Of a DNA stretch of 64,000 bases, positions 8,027-17,350 are shown one piece after another. The position numbers were made by a program, and so were the translations under genes. Position 1 is the stretch's first letter, and every line of letters starts with the position of its first letter. The notes under the pieces were generated by a model. The model worked only from the letters and a program-made list of their open reading frames with translations, ran no database searches and was not told the DNA's origin. The stretch covers positions 62,001-126,000 of the forward strand of contig NZ_CP010682.1 in assembly GCF_002407245.1 (NCBI RefSeq), given 5' to 3'. Source of the DNA: Phaeobacter piscinae. GTDB taxonomy: Bacteria; Pseudomonadota; Alphaproteobacteria; Rhodobacterales; Rhodobacteraceae.

Positions 8027-10152
8027 CTGCTGTAACGCCCCCATTGTGCCGCAAGCGCCCGCCCACGGCTGTCTCTGACCTTGTCATAAAGGCGTGTCTG
8101 TACGTTCAGGCGGGCACCGCCGTCCCGCAGGACCGGGCGGATGACCTGTGTGATGCTGCGACGGGAGGGTTTTCCGGTGAGCCAGGCAACCGGCACCTCA
8201 ACACGAATGCCCTTGTCAAAGGAGCCCTCGCCAAATTCTTCGTAGGAGGCGTCTGTCAGCGTTGCAAATGCGCCGACTTTGAAGCCGTTGTTGAACTCCC
8301 GATCAACGGTAACCGTGGTGCCCCAGTCGCCGGCAAGATACCGGCCCATATCGACCTGAACATGATAGTCGCCGCGAGTTTTGTAGTAGACGGAGGCATG
8401 GCCGGTCATGACGTCATAGTCCTGGAACCCGAACTGGACATCAAAATCGCGCTGTCTGGCATAGTTCAGCTCCGCTCCAAGTGCGAGGCTGCTGCCAACT
8501 GGAAACCAGAGCAGCTCTGCTGAGATGCCGCCGAACATCTGCTCAAGGTAGCCTGCGGTGACGCGGGCAAACAGATCCTGACCGGGCCGCCAGCTATAGT
8601 CAGCGGTCAGATGGCTGAGGCGCAGGTCGGATTCTGATGCATAGCGCGCCCAGTCCGAACGAACCCGGGGCAAAACTGAGTTCGACGGGCGGGCCGAGGC
8701 ATCAAGGTTGCCAACCACTGGCTGACGCAGCTGACCGGTAAAGGTCCAGCCGGGCGCAGGCTGGTAGCTGGCTTTCAGCTCCGCGCCGATCTCATAGCGC
8801 AGCGGCTCATCCGGATCAAAGAAGGAAAGTTGCGTATAGGGCCCAAAGCGATAGGTGAAGCGGGGAAAGGCAGCAACATCCTCATCCACAGCGATGCGGT
8901 CCGGGGCATCTTCGATCTCAGCGCGGGCGAGGCTGCGCCACGCTTCATCCAGATCCCCCTCCAGCTCGTAGAGGTCGCTGCGCTGGCTTTTGATGCGGGT
9001 TGTGGGCAGTCCGTTCTCAGCTAGCGTCACCTCAAAATGCTGCAAATGGGGCGGCAGAGTATTGGCCATGACGCGGGTTGTGCGCCCAACCGCTTGCGCC
9101 GCCGCGCCGTAGCGCAAATTCTCCACGGTGATGCGCGCGCTGGACCCTTCGCGTTCAAAACTGATCAAGCGAAGGCCCTCTGCCTCCAGCTGGGATTTCA
9201 GCACATCGTTCAGGCGGGGAGGTTGTGGTTCATCAGGCCCGCCCTGGGCGAGGTTCCAACTCGCCACTGCCACCTGTTCGGCTGGTTTCAGCGCGGGCGC
9301 TGCCGCCCCCTGACCACCGGGTGTTGCGGCGCGGCGCGGGTCAAACGCATAGCTCAGCTGCACGGCAAGCGCAGAACCATTCAGATATGACCCGCCCAGG
9401 GTCACGCCATTGTCGAACTGATAGGATGCCCCGATATTGAAGGGGGAGCGAACATCGCTCAGCCCGCGCTGAGCCTCTGCAGCATAGGTGTCGGAGGAAT
9501 ATTCCGCCATCACAGACCATTGCGGAGTCACATCCCAGCGCAGCCCACCGAAGAGGGCAGCGTCGCCCCGGAACCAATTGCCGAAATCCAGCTGGCCTGT
9601 GGTCGATATGCCACCGGCATTTGAATCTTCACGGGTATCAAACCGCCCATTCAGCGCGGTCAGCGGATTGCGCTGCCCGCCGCGTCCCGCCAGCCGCCCC
9701 CATCCGATCCCGCCGGTAACGATAACATCGGGCGTCACGTGTTTTGTTGCGACAAGATATTCACTGGCATAGACACCGGTGCCTCCGAAATCGCGCAGGC
9801 CAAGGGCAATGGCAGGCCCGGCAGCGGTTTCTCGGCGCAGCTGAAAGTGAACATCAAAGCTGCGGTCATAGCGGCTGAGACCCACCCCGGAATCGAAGTC
9901 CCGCAGAAAACTGTAGCGGAAGCTGCCGTAGACATTCGGCAACATTTGAAACGTCAGGGTATTGCGGCTGGTGTTCTCAAAGTTCGAGGTGGTCAGCGCC
10001 AGTGTTCCATCCGGCAGAACCTCAGCAGTTGGCATATCAACCAACCCCGGGGTCCCATAGGTCGACAGAGTTTGGGCTGGGGCGCGGATTGCACCCAGCG
10101 GGCCGCTGAGCGTGCTCAGACAGCCAATCAGAAGAATTGCGTGTACCCGCAT
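8023..10152 (-). CDS. YjbH/GfcD-like outer-membrane beta-barrel, polysaccharide operon
   Basis: A 709-residue YjbH-family protein. The start at 10152 follows a GGGTGGGA ribosome site and gives a signal peptide (MRVHAILLIGCLSTLSG, ending APAQ). The mature N-terminus LSTYGTPGLVDMPTAEVLPDG is the family hallmark (a beta-barrel entry motif). There are many alternating amphipathic strands in two barrel-like parts (residues about 30-290 and 460-709) around a soluble domain (LEAEGLRLISFEREGSSARITVEN). It is first gene of the minus-strand operon yjbH-yjbF-wza-yjbE-like; the promoter lies in the 127 bases shared with the divergent phosphatase gene. Expected role: passage of polysaccharide across the outer membrane with the Wza-like lipoprotein. 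Confidence 0.85.
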   Translation of the reverse strand: MRVHAILLIGCLSTLSGPLGAIRAPAQTLSTYGTPGLVDMPTAEVLPDGTLALTTSNFENTSRNTLTFQMLPNVYGSFRYSFLRDFDSGVGLSRYDRSFDVHFQLRRETAAGPAIALGLRDFGGTGVYASEYLVATKHVTPDVIVTGGIGWGRLAGRGGQRNPLTALNGRFDTREDSNAGGISTTGQLDFGNWFRGDAALFGGLRWDVTPQWSVMAEYSSDTYAAEAQRGLSDVRSPFNIGASYQFDNGVTLGGSYLNGSALAVQLSYAFDPRRAATPGGQGAAAPALKPAEQVAVASWNLAQGGPDEPQPPRLNDVLKSQLEAEGLRLISFEREGSSARITVENLRYGAAAQAVGRTTRVMANTLPPHLQHFEVTLAENGLPTTRIKSQRSDLYELEGDLDEAWRSLARAEIEDAPDRIAVDEDVAAFPRFTYRFGPYTQLSFFDPDEPLRYEIGAELKASYQPAPGWTFTGQLRQPVVGNLDASARPSNSVLPRVRSDWARYASESDLRLSHLTADYSWRPGQDLFARVTAGYLEQMFGGISAELLWFPVGSSLALGAELNYARQRDFDVQFGFQDYDVMTGHASVYYKTRGDYHVQVDMGRYLAGDWGTTVTVDREFNNGFKVGAFATLTDASYEEFGEGSFDKGIRVEVPVAWLTGKPSRRSITQVIRPVLRDGGARLNVQTRLYDKVRDSRGRALAAQWGRYSR

Positions 10153-10279
10153 TCCCACCCAGCCTCGTCGTGCCCACCTTTTTTGGTGGTGCTTCTTCAC
10201 ACTGCGCCCAACCCCGCCTAACACTAAACCCGCAGATTTGCCGGTTGAAACAGCGTCAGGCCCCCAGGGAGCAGCGATT

Positions 10280-11008
10280 ATGTTCAAAAAGTTAATTACC
10301 GGAGTTCAGGGAAAATCGCAAGATTTCGTAGCTCTCAACCCAGAGCTGCGCTTTTACGTGATCGGAGATATCCATGGCTGTGATGACCTGCTGGCCAAAC
10401 TTCTGGGGCAACTTGATCCTGATCTGCCGGTGGTTTGTCTTGGCGACTATATCGACAGGGGAGAGCAGAGCGCGAAGGTTTTGCGGCGGCTGATGGCACG
10501 GCCTGATATTGTTGCCCTGACCGGCAATCATGAGGCGATGCTGCTTGATTTTCTGGCGGACCCAATCCCGAACGCGGAGATCTGGCTGCGCAATGGCGGA
10601 TTGCAGACGCTGGCGAGCTTCGGCGTGGGTGGGGTTTCGGAACAATCCTCTGCAGCTGACCTTGAGAGTGCGGCGCAGACGCTGCGCGCGGTGATGGGTG
10701 CCGAGATGATTGCGTGGCTGGAGACCCTGCCGGCCTGCTGCCAATCTGGCAATGTCTTCATGGCCCATGCCGGTGCCGATCCCGAGGCGCCATTGACGGC
10801 TCAGTTTCGGCAGGCGCTGGTGTGGGGCCGCCCTGATACGCGCCGCCTACGTCGTGAGGATGGTATCTGGGTCGTGCACGGCCACTGGATCGTGAACGAG
10901 CCGACCGTCGCCGAGGGGCGGATCGCATTGGATACTGGCGCATTCGCCACCGGCCGTCTGACAGCGGCAGAGATTGATCGCGGCGAGGTTACGTTTATCT
11001 CGACGTGA
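10280..11008 (+). CDS. PPP-family serine/threonine protein phosphatase (metallophosphoesterase)
   Basis: A 242-residue cytoplasmic phosphatase with the complete PPP metal-binding signature: GDIHGCDDLL (about 30-39), GDYIDRGEQS and GNHEAMLLDF, then the distal histidines in MAHAGADPE and VVHGHW. This is the bacterial PrpA/ApaH-like Ser/Thr phosphatase group. The ATG at 10280 is preceded by AGGGAG. The gene is divergent from the polysaccharide operon, and such phosphatases often lie beside capsule loci, so control of export by dephosphorylation is plausible but only inferred. Confidence 0.88.
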   Translation: MFKKLITGVQGKSQDFVALNPELRFYVIGDIHGCDDLLAKLLGQLDPDLPVVCLGDYIDRGEQSAKVLRRLMARPDIVALTGNHEAMLLDFLADPIPNAEIWLRNGGLQTLASFGVGGVSEQSSAADLESAAQTLRAVMGAEMIAWLETLPACCQSGNVFMAHAGADPEAPLTAQFRQALVWGRPDTRRLRREDGIWVVHGHWIVNEPTVAEGRIALDTGAFATGRLTAAEIDRGEVTFIST

Positions 11009-11148
11009 AATGGATCTTCTCATGTCGGGGAACGGAAAGCCGCTTGGCGCGTTTCTCATCAAACCTACATGCTGACGGGGCGAGGGTGGCGGACGCTTTT
11101 CCTGGTCGGGCGGGTTGCTGATTGCGATAGCATCAGGAGGAGCGATTG

Positions 11149-11802
11149 ATGACAACAGCCAAGAAGAATGACCCTGAGCTTTGGCAGGAGGTCAAGGAAG
11201 AGATCACGCAAAGCGATAAGGGCGGTGAGCCGGGCGAATGGTCCGCCCGAAAGGCCCAGCTGGCTGTGCAGATGTACAAGCGACGCGGCGGGACCTATGC
11301 AGATGACGGTCCCGATCAGGACGAGACTGACCTCAACCAATGGAGTGAAGAGGATTGGGGCACAAAATCCGGCGCCAAAAGCAGCGACACCGGCGAGCGC
11401 TACCTGCCCAAGGACGTCCGGATGGTTCTGACCGAAGATGAATACCAACGCTCAACCGCGAAAAAACAGAGCGATACGCAGGATGGCAGTGAGCAGTTTT
11501 CCGATCAGCCTGATGACGTCCAAGACAAAGTTGCGCAGATGAAGGAGAGCGGCCCGACCTATGATATGCTGTACGAGCGGGCGCAGGATTTGGAGATCGA
11601 CGGGCGATCTGAGATGTCCAAGGAAGATCTGCTGAAGGCGATCCGTCAATCAACCGATGACAACGGTCGTGCCAAGGGCAGCGAGGCCGCTCTGAATGCG
11701 AAAACCAAATCCGAATTGTACCAACACGCACAGGATCGCGATATTCCCGGCCGCTCTGACATGACCAAATCTGAACTGGTTGATGCCTTGGCCAAGACCT
11801 GA
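11149..11802 (+). CDS. DUF5872/Rho-N domain protein (217 aa)
   Basis: A highly charged, cytoplasmic protein. Residues about 1-100 (DPELWQEVKEEITQSDKGG, then WSARKAQLAVQMYKRRGG and YLPKDVRMVLTEDEY) match a small-protein module annotated as DUF5872. Two copies of a Rho termination factor N-terminal type motif follow: YERAQDLEIDGRSEMSKEDL and YQHAQDRDIPGRSDMTKSEL. The motif commonly binds nucleic acid. ATG 11149 lies 8 bases after AGGAGG. It stands alone; function is not known, possibly stress- or DNA-protection-related. Confidence 0.75.
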   Translation: MTTAKKNDPELWQEVKEEITQSDKGGEPGEWSARKAQLAVQMYKRRGGTYADDGPDQDETDLNQWSEEDWGTKSGAKSSDTGERYLPKDVRMVLTEDEYQRSTAKKQSDTQDGSEQFSDQPDDVQDKVAQMKESGPTYDMLYERAQDLEIDGRSEMSKEDLLKAIRQSTDDNGRAKGSEAALNAKTKSELYQHAQDRDIPGRSDMTKSELVDALAKT

Positions 11803-11829
11803 CTGGGTCTAATCAAAGTCGTTTCTAGT

Positions 11830-11856
11830 GATGAGGATTGTACTAAGGTCCTCATC
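11830..11856 (+). terminator. Possible terminator between convergent genes
   Basis: GATGAGGA and TCCTCATC form an 8-bp stem with an 11-base loop, 27 bases after the Rho-N gene; a weak pyrimidine run (CTTCTT) follows. It sits between converging genes and could act in either direction. Confidence 0.4.
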
Positions 11857-11918
11857 CTTCTTGCAGCCACAGGTGCGCGGGGTGTGTGCCTATCTGGTAC
11901 CGCGCAGAATACGAACCG

Positions 11919-12968
11919 TTACCCCGCCAGCTTGCGCATGGCCATTTCGATCGGGCCGGTTTTGGCAAATCGTGACCAGAGCCACGCATACCCGGTCGCA
12001 CAGATGCAGAACAGAAGGGCTGCCGCGACGGCGGTCTCAGGCGTCTGGCCTTCCAACATGTTCATTTCTTCAAGAATACCCATGCCGATGAGAATATGCG
12101 CAATATAAAGCGTCAGGGTCTGGCGGCCCGCGGGGGCCAATGCCTGCACGATGCCGAGCTGTTGCAGCGTCGGCGTCACCAACAGGCATCCACCGATCAC
12201 GATGCCGGCGGAGGAGAGCCCGGCGATCATGTAGAACGGCATTGGCGGGATTGGCAGTGTTGTCGCCAAGTCTGCCAGTTCAGGATCAATCTGCTGAAGA
12301 CTTTGAACCGCGATTGCGCTGGTTGCTTCGGTCACCGTGTAAATCACCGCGCCGACGAGGATAAGGCCGATCTGAAATCTTCGGCTCTGCAATGGCATTC
12401 GAGACAAGACGATACCGGCAAGCAGAAATGCAAGCCAGGGTACAACAGGGTGCCAGCCATTGAACAGAAGATGGCGCAAAAACCCCGTTATCGTCCAGAG
12501 GTCTGCATAGGTATAAAGCTCCCAATCCCAGCCGCTGTCGTAGTTGAAGATCAATAGCATCACTGGAAACATCAGGATCAGTATGGCAGTGAGGGATGCA
12601 AGCACCCGTGTCGACGCTCTCAGCAGGACAGCCGCGCACATGAAATAGACGGCATAGTAATGCAGGATATCAGCGTCAAATATCAGCATGTTGATCATCC
12701 CGAGGCCCATCAGGAATGCAGCGCGCCGTACCGTCGTTGCAGCGATGCTTCCAGTTGACCGGTCTGACGCAAGGCCCAGCCCAATCCCGGCCAGAACGAC
12801 AAAACATGCGGCCGCGCGCCCTTCAAGAGCGGTGCTGAGAAACGCCACAACACCCGTGCCGCCCTCGGCCCCCATGGCGATCTTGAAGTTGACAATGACC
12901 ATTCCGACAAATGCGAAATAGCGTGCAAGGTCCAGGCCTTGCAGACGGGTTGCGAGTGTGGAGCTCAT
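11919..12968 (-). CDS. DUF418/heparan-acetyltransferase-like multi-pass membrane protein
   Basis: A 349-residue inner-membrane protein with about ten hydrophobic segments. N-terminal RLQGLDLARYFAFVGMVIVN and GLASDRSTGS resemble the DUF1624/acyltransferase entry, and the C-terminus (LAPAGRQTLTLYIAH, then GPIEMAMRKLAG) is the typical end of DUF418 proteins, whose members are thought to move acyl groups across the membrane. The start at 12968 fits the family; the ribosome site is weak (GGA). An 18-bp perfect palindrome lies 16-33 bases upstream of the start codon, indicating repressor control. Substrate unknown. Confidence 0.75.
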   Translation of the reverse strand: MSSTLATRLQGLDLARYFAFVGMVIVNFKIAMGAEGGTGVVAFLSTALEGRAAACFVVLAGIGLGLASDRSTGSIAATTVRRAAFLMGLGMINMLIFDADILHYYAVYFMCAAVLLRASTRVLASLTAILILMFPVMLLIFNYDSGWDWELYTYADLWTITGFLRHLLFNGWHPVVPWLAFLLAGIVLSRMPLQSRRFQIGLILVGAVIYTVTEATSAIAVQSLQQIDPELADLATTLPIPPMPFYMIAGLSSAGIVIGGCLLVTPTLQQLGIVQALAPAGRQTLTLYIAHILIGMGILEEMNMLEGQTPETAVAAALLFCICATGYAWLWSRFAKTGPIEMAMRKLAG

Positions 12969-12983
12969 AATGATTCCAAAATG

Positions 12984-13001
12984 AATGAACGTACGTTCAT
13001 T
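12984..13001. promoter_or_regulatory. 18-bp perfect palindrome, TetR-type operator candidate
   Basis: AATGAACGTACGTTCATT reads identically on both strands and lies directly upstream of the DUF418-like gene. Sequence, length and symmetry are typical of TetR-family operators. No tetR gene is in the flanking kilobases, so the regulator would act in trans. Confidence 0.6.
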
Positions 13002-13106
13002 ATATGAGGTGCGCATATCCCAGTTCAAGGCGCCAAAGGCGCCGCGCATGTGTTTATATGTCGACGTTGGTCACGTAGACCGGGCGAGCTTAATTTCGGT
13101 GCTTGC

Positions 13107-14255
13107 TTAGCCCAATGCGCCGAGCAGGGCTTGCGATGGGGTCCCGGTGACAGGCAGGCCACGGCTTTGCTGATAGGCGCGGATGGCGTTTTCGCTGTTT
13201 GGTCCGATAACGCCATCAGCACCGCCAGTGTCAAAGCCCTTCGCGGTCAGGCGTTTCTGCAGCAGGATACGATCATCCTTGGTCAGCCCATTTGCGTCTG
13301 GTGGAAAGCTGCTGCGCAGGGGGCCGGCCCCACCGATACGATCCGCGAGATGACCAACCCCGATCGCGTAGGCGTCAGAGTTGTTATAGCGCTTGATGGC
13401 GCGGAAATTGCTCGTGACGGCAAACTTCGGACCGCCTGCCTGGGGTTGGATGAGTGTTCCGCTGGCGGCGGCTGTTCCGCTCACCTCTTGACCCCAGCGC
13501 AGCCCGCGGGTCCAGCCGTTGCGGGCTAAATAGGCGGCGGTTGAGGCGAGCGCGTCGCTGGGATCTTCGGACCAGATATCGCGACGACCATCGCCGGTAA
13601 AATCAACGGCAAAGGCCTGATAGGACGTAGGGATGAACTGGGTATGCCCCATCGCACCGGCCCAGCTGCCTGTCATGCGTGCGGCGGAGATATCGCCATT
13701 CTGCAGGATTCTAAGGGCAGCCATCAGCTGTTTCTCGAAAAAGGCGCCCCGCCGGCCGTCAAAAGCGAGGGTTGATGTGGCGGAGATGACCGGCACGTCG
13801 CCCCGACGCTCTCCGAAAAAGCTCTCAAGACCCCAGATCGCAGTGATGATTTCGGCATCAACACCATAGGTCTGCTCAAGCGCGTTGAGAGTGCCGCGAT
13901 GGCGGGCATAGGCCGCGCGCCCTTTGCTGACGCGTTCGTCGGAAGCGGCAATAGAGAGGTAATCCTCAAGGCTGCGTTTGAACTCTGTCTGGTTGCGGTC
14001 GCGTTTGATCACACCCGGCAGGTAGCCTGCGCCACGAAACGCTGCATTGAGAGTGCTGTTGCTGATCCCGGCGGCGCTTGCACGTTGGCGAAACCCGGCA
14101 ACCCAAGCATCATAGGCCGCGTTGGGCACCGGGCGCAGATCGGCCGGTAACCCGCCGACAGTGCGCGGTGTCGATGTGTTGGTTGCCCCTTCGCTGCAGG
14201 CCCCGAGGCCAAGCGCCATCAGTCCGAATCCGAAGCTGCGTCGTGAAATGCTCAT
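13107..14255 (-). CDS. Lytic murein transglycosylase, MltB type (SLT_2 plus peptidoglycan-binding domain)
   Basis: A 382-residue lipoprotein that cleaves peptidoglycan glycan strands to 1,6-anhydro products in the periplasm. The N-terminus MSISRRSFGFGLMALGLGAC combines a twin-arginine-like SRRSF motif with a lipobox LGLGAC. The SLT_2 catalytic domain holds the acid Glu in AIWGLESFFGERRG and GAMGHTQFIPTSYQ. The C-terminus is a PG_binding_1 domain (LTAKGFDTGGADGVIGPNS and AIRAYQQSRGLPVTG). Start 14255 is placed after GCAGGCAG; an ATG at 14270 is also in frame. A second enzyme of the same architecture is at 23946. Confidence 0.92.
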   Translation of the reverse strand: MSISRRSFGFGLMALGLGACSEGATNTSTPRTVGGLPADLRPVPNAAYDAWVAGFRQRASAAGISNSTLNAAFRGAGYLPGVIKRDRNQTEFKRSLEDYLSIAASDERVSKGRAAYARHRGTLNALEQTYGVDAEIITAIWGLESFFGERRGDVPVISATSTLAFDGRRGAFFEKQLMAALRILQNGDISAARMTGSWAGAMGHTQFIPTSYQAFAVDFTGDGRRDIWSEDPSDALASTAAYLARNGWTRGLRWGQEVSGTAAASGTLIQPQAGGPKFAVTSNFRAIKRYNNSDAYAIGVGHLADRIGGAGPLRSSFPPDANGLTKDDRILLQKRLTAKGFDTGGADGVIGPNSENAIRAYQQSRGLPVTGTPSQALLGALG

Positions 14256-14366
14256 CTGCCTGCCTGCCATTTGTTTTTGTCACTACAATCCTATCGGATC
14301 ACTGCGGTGCTGCAAGGCTTTGGCTGGCGATTATTCGCCTGTCATGACGGAGGGGCGTCAGCGCGC

Positions 14367-15188
14367 CTACTCTGGATCACCATCTGTGGTGGTGAGGCGA
14401 TAGGTGCTCCGCTCGGCGGGCGTCAGGAGGTAGATTTCATCGGATGGCGTCATCAGCGCAGGTTGCATCATCAGCGGATCAACGCCCATTTCCTGAAGAT
14501 AGCTCATGACCTCACCCTGACCGCGCTGGATCTGCTCTACGGCGACAAAGGCGGGCAGCACCGTATTTTGGCCGAAATAATGCTGATGTACGCCGATCAT
14601 GGCGTCTGCATCTGCAATTCTGCTGACCCCGGCGGCCAAAATATAGGGGCACGCGGACAGGCAGATGTCACTGGCACTCATCACAGTGTTCATATCTCGT
14701 GCGCGCAGGGCGCGACCAATGGTCAAAGCGTCAGAGACGGAGCCGCCCGGGCTGTTGAGGTAGGCTCGTGACGGCAGGGTTTCCAGCGTCTCCAGATAGT
14801 CGCTAAAGCGCGTCGCGTCGCCCTCGGCGATCCGGCCAGTCAGGGTCAACACGGTTTCGCCCTGCCACTGAGGTGTGGCGAAGGTCAGCCTGTCGGGCAT
14901 ATTCTCAGTGCTGGGCAATGGTCGGCTGCCAGGGGAAGGCGGGCGATCTGGCAGCTGTGTGGGAGTGTATCGCCTGGTCTGATCGCCAGGACCAATTGGT
15001 GCTGTCAGCTCCGGTGCGGTAGAGGGCCAAGCCAGTTGCGGGATAAGCTTTGCAAGATCCGTTCCGAGCAGGACAGCCGCAAACCCGAGTTGCGCCGCAA
15101 ATACCCATCGCAATACGCGCCAGGTATCTGGCCTTTTTCGACGGCGCGCGACAGCTATCGGCTGGGGGTCGTCGCGATCAATCGGCAC
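14367..15188 (-). CDS. Membrane-anchored ClpP-fold (COG3904-like) protein
   Basis: A protein of about 273 residues with one N-terminal transmembrane segment (VLRWVFAAQLGFAAVLLGT), a Pro-rich linker and a ClpP/crotonase-fold domain exported to the periplasm. The domain has TLTGRIAEGDATRF, LNSPGGSVSDALTIG with a serine at the ClpP nucleophile position, SACPYILAAG and a histidine in IGVHQHYFG, as in COG3904 proteins. The chosen start is the GTG at 15188, overlapping the upstream gene by 11 bases; the frame remains open further upstream, so the exact start is uncertain. Protease activity is plausible but not shown. Confidence 0.7.
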   Translation of the reverse strand: MPIDRDDPQPIAVARRRKRPDTWRVLRWVFAAQLGFAAVLLGTDLAKLIPQLAWPSTAPELTAPIGPGDQTRRYTPTQLPDRPPSPGSRPLPSTENMPDRLTFATPQWQGETVLTLTGRIAEGDATRFSDYLETLETLPSRAYLNSPGGSVSDALTIGRALRARDMNTVMSASDICLSACPYILAAGVSRIADADAMIGVHQHYFGQNTVLPAFVAVEQIQRGQGEVMSYLQEMGVDPLMMQPALMTPSDEIYLLTPAERSTYRLTTTDGDPE

Positions 15189-16530
15189 GGCGTTTATTGT
15201 CCAGACTGGCGATATCCGGCGGCTGACTGCCGGGTGCGGGCGGGGTTGCGGCGAAGGGGCCCGCGCGTTCCAGAGACGTGTCAATATCCCGGATGGCTGC
15301 CACGGCGGCGCGCAGCTCTGCTAGCGTCATTGTGTCCTCGGTGGCGGCCCCTTCACGGCCGGCACGGATTGCCGCTTGTGTAATGGCGACAATCAACACC
15401 AGCACCGCCGGCAGGAGGTCAATCGCAATCGCGCCTGCCCAAGAGGGTACGAAATTACCCGCGTAGAGAATAACAGCATCCGCAGCAGAAACAGGAGTGT
15501 AGGTGGTATCACGTGGCGGGGTCATGCTCAGAACCGCGCTGGCCGCAGTGCCAAGCCCATCTGCGCGTTGCGCCAGAACACGGCGAACGCTGTCGATTGT
15601 GGCCTGCTGCCCCTGTCGGGTGGCCGCATCAGAACCGTCCAGTTCTGGTGTAACGACACTGTCGGAAAGGTCGCGCGCGGCCCTTTGGACCAGTGGGGCG
15701 ACCGACAGTTGGCGCAGCTGGGTGATGACATTGGCAAGGCGCACAGCCTCTTCTGAAAAGAGGACTGACCGCTGGGCGACCGGACCTTGTTCGACTGTGA
15801 GCGCCCGCATGCGTGACAGGATGGCGTTGCCCTCATCAAAGGCTGCCTCTACCAAGGGTTGCTGGCTGGTGATCTGCGTTTCCAGCGCCGCCAACTCATC
15901 CGATTTCTGGCGTAGCAATCGGAATACTGCGCCCTGACCGGCGAAACCGGATAATTGACCGGTCGCCTCCTGTTCGGAGAGATCAACAAAGGTTTGGCGC
16001 ACCCGCGCCACATCCCGCGCCAGGCTCTGGCCGCTCTGGGTGATTTCATCTGCCCGTTCCAATGCGGTCTGATAATCCTGTACAGTCACGGCCAGATGTT
16101 GCTCAACAGCTGCGGCTCCTGCCAAGGCTGCGGCATTTAGCCAGGATGACATTGCGATAATCGCAACCGAGCCTAGCGCCATCGACAGCACAAGACCGAT
16201 ACGCGCAGCGGCTGTCCGTACGGTTGGCACAAGGCGCATCATATAAGACCAGAATACAAAAATTCCGACGGATACGGCCACCGAATAGGCCAAGGCTGCA
16301 ATCACCGAGAATGCGCCGGTGTCATCCAAAAGAGATGAGACGCCGAGATAGGTGTAGATCCCCGAAGCGACGGCCAGGACGCCAAGCGCAGTGCCTGTGA
16401 TGCTATCAAGCCAGCTGAGGTGGTCCTCCAGATCGCGGGCGTTCTGCGCGGCGCGAGCTTCGCTCCGACTCAACCCGGTGGCGGATCCGGTTGCACGATC
16501 TGAGTGCTGGCCGCTGGGTTCCGTGGTCAT
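15178..16530 (-). CDS. Membrane protein with long periplasmic coiled coil, unknown function
   Basis: A 450-residue protein; no family recognised. After a polar N-terminus come four hydrophobic segments (ALGVLAVASGIYTYLG, AALAYSVAVSVGIFVFWSY, IGLVLSMALGSVAIIAM, LNAAALAGAAA), then about 220 residues of heptad-rich helix (for example QDYQTALERADEITQ and LRQKSDELAALETQI), another membrane helix (GAIAIDLLPAVLVLIVAIT), and a Pro/Asp-rich cytoplasmic tail. ATG 16530 follows AAGGAG at normal spacing. It overlaps the ClpP-fold gene downstream, so the two probably form an operon, and a scaffold or surveillance role with that protein is conceivable. Confidence 0.7.
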   Translation of the reverse strand: MTTEPSGQHSDRATGSATGLSRSEARAAQNARDLEDHLSWLDSITGTALGVLAVASGIYTYLGVSSLLDDTGAFSVIAALAYSVAVSVGIFVFWSYMMRLVPTVRTAAARIGLVLSMALGSVAIIAMSSWLNAAALAGAAAVEQHLAVTVQDYQTALERADEITQSGQSLARDVARVRQTFVDLSEQEATGQLSGFAGQGAVFRLLRQKSDELAALETQITSQQPLVEAAFDEGNAILSRMRALTVEQGPVAQRSVLFSEEAVRLANVITQLRQLSVAPLVQRAARDLSDSVVTPELDGSDAATRQGQQATIDSVRRVLAQRADGLGTAASAVLSMTPPRDTTYTPVSAADAVILYAGNFVPSWAGAIAIDLLPAVLVLIVAITQAAIRAGREGAATEDTMTLAELRAAVAAIRDIDTSLERAGPFAATPPAPGSQPPDIASLDNKRRAD

Positions 16531-16634
16531 GTGCGATGCTCCTTGTTGCTGGGTCCAAGATATGACGCAGAGGGGCAGATGCAATCGCTGCTGTCGCAGC
16601 GCTGGTGAATTGCCGCTCGAGTTACGTAGGTGAG

Positions 16635-17132
16635 TCAATCGCCGCCATCAGACGCGTCCCGGCCCTTGTCGAGATCTGGCTTGTGTTGTTGTGCCCAATC
16701 AACGATGGCGAGGATCAAAAATGCCAGCACCGACACCGTGGTCGCTTCAGCTAGGAAGCCAAATCCCACAGCAATGCCAACCACGCCGACGACCCAAATG
16801 GCCGCACCGCTGCCAACCCCCCGCAGCCTGCCGGTTTCGGTTGTAGACATGATCGCCCCGGCACCTAAGAACCCGATTCCACCCACAATACCCTGTATTG
16901 TCCGGGATGGATCGACGGCGGCAGTCCCGTTCTGCGTCGCAGCGGCAATATTGAGGGTTAGCATTGTCAGAGCAGCGCACCCAAGGCAAATCAACATGTA
17001 GGCGCGTGCGCCCAGTGGCTTCTTTTTGATTTCGCGGTCGAGACCGATCAGCAGGCCCAGTGCGACGGCGAGGCAGCACCGAAGTAGAAAACTGTCGTAG
17101 GCGACCATGGTAGCAGTCTGTGATGCGGACAT
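16635..17132 (-). CDS. MgtC/SapB-family membrane protein
   Basis: A 165-residue inner-membrane protein of the MgtC/SapB family. The signature LAVALGLLIGLDREIKKKP, GARAYMLICLGCAALTM, IQGIVGGIGFLGAGAIM and GVGSGAAIWVVGVVGIAVG is complete; the last part of the usual C-terminal domain is absent, as in short SapB-like members. Start 17132 is preceded by GGAAAGG. Family members act in magnesium limitation and acid survival by modulating other membrane proteins. It is divergent from the stressosome operon, 218 bases away. Confidence 0.88.
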   Translation of the reverse strand: MSASQTATMVAYDSFLLRCCLAVALGLLIGLDREIKKKPLGARAYMLICLGCAALTMLTLNIAAATQNGTAAVDPSRTIQGIVGGIGFLGAGAIMSTTETGRLRGVGSGAAIWVVGVVGIAVGFGFLAEATTVSVLAFLILAIVDWAQQHKPDLDKGRDASDGGD

Positions 17133-17350
17133 CGTTGACCTTTCCAAGTGAGCAACCGAAATGCGCGGATACTGTCGCGATACGGCCATTGCACCCTATC
17201 CTTGCAAGAACGAAGGAAAATTTCCACCTCTCTATCCATGTATTAAAACTCTCTGTTTACACTCGGGGCTGCAGAGCGCTATCAAAACACTCACTCCACA
17301 GAGCACTCCGGCGCACCCTACGTCGGATCTCCAGCCGAAATGAGGTAGAG

